A stretch of 5,658 nt of DNA from an uncultured Alistipes sp. (GTDB lineage: Bacteria > Bacteroidota > Bacteroidia > Bacteroidales > Rikenellaceae), in NCBI GenBank assembly GCA_900768045.1, contig CAAGBL010000084.1, positions 1-5,658 of the forward strand, given 5' to 3'. Shown one piece after another: positions 5,647 through 5,658 of the stretch. Positions within the stretch are counted from its first letter, which is position 1; each line of letters begins with the position of its first letter. Below the pieces are notes generated by a model that saw nothing but the letters and a program-made list of their open reading frames with translations, was not told the origin of the DNA and made no database searches. A program made the position numbers and the translations under genes.

Positions 5647-5658
5647 TAGGGGCCGCAA

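Larger units (their letters stand above)
5258..5658. other. Gene-free intergenic region upstream of the peptidase
   Basis: About 400 bases hold the peptidase promoter, two minisatellites and two hairpins. No open frame has a plausible protein: the two overlapping small frames at 5423-5618 run through the 9-bp repeat and the hairpins. I see no distinct structure in 5300-5380 or 5520-5570. Confidence 0.7.

Overview
The window looks like a chromosome segment from a gut-type member of the order Bacteroidales (Bacteroidota). Three things point there: promoter elements of the Bacteroidales form TAnnTTTG with an upstream TTTG-like box, start codons preceded by AT-rich sequence instead of a clear Shine-Dalgarno site, and protein families typical of the group (a Bacteroidales-style S24 repressor and a large periplasmic S9 peptidase). 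I cannot fix the genus.

Left part (1-2801) is a compact phage-derived module. A 105-base long imperfect hairpin lies at the left edge. Next is a leftward gene for a CI/LexA-like repressor (117-797). A divergent control region (about 798-933) follows, in which two Bacteroidales promoters overlap face to face and small palindromes offer operator sites. Rightward from it run a 96-residue protein of unknown function (934-1224), a 112-base intergenic stretch rich in mutually exclusive inverted repeats, and a large terminase subunit with both ATPase and nuclease residues intact (1337-2767). A bidirectional terminator (2773-2801) closes the module. The layout suggests an SOS-sensitive switch controlling a two-gene operon that ends in terminase. 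No portal or capsid gene follows the terminase: the next gene is an ordinary chromosomal gene on the other strand. What lies left of position 1 cannot be seen.

Middle part (2822-5257) is a leftward gene for a secreted S9 serine peptidase of the dipeptidyl-peptidase IV type, 811 residues, with a signal peptide, a beta-propeller region and a complete Ser-Asp-His triad. It is convergent with the terminase and has no evident functional link to it.

Right part (5258-5658) has no convincing gene. It holds the peptidase promoter, two short minisatellite blocks (8-bp and 9-bp units) that are partly reverse complements of each other, a perfect 9-bp hairpin, and a strong bidirectional terminator hairpin. 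The loop of that last hairpin resembles the loop of the hairpin at the left edge although the stems differ.

The most unusual items are the apparently stand-alone repressor / small protein / terminase operon, its structured leader before the terminase, and the two hairpins that share a loop.
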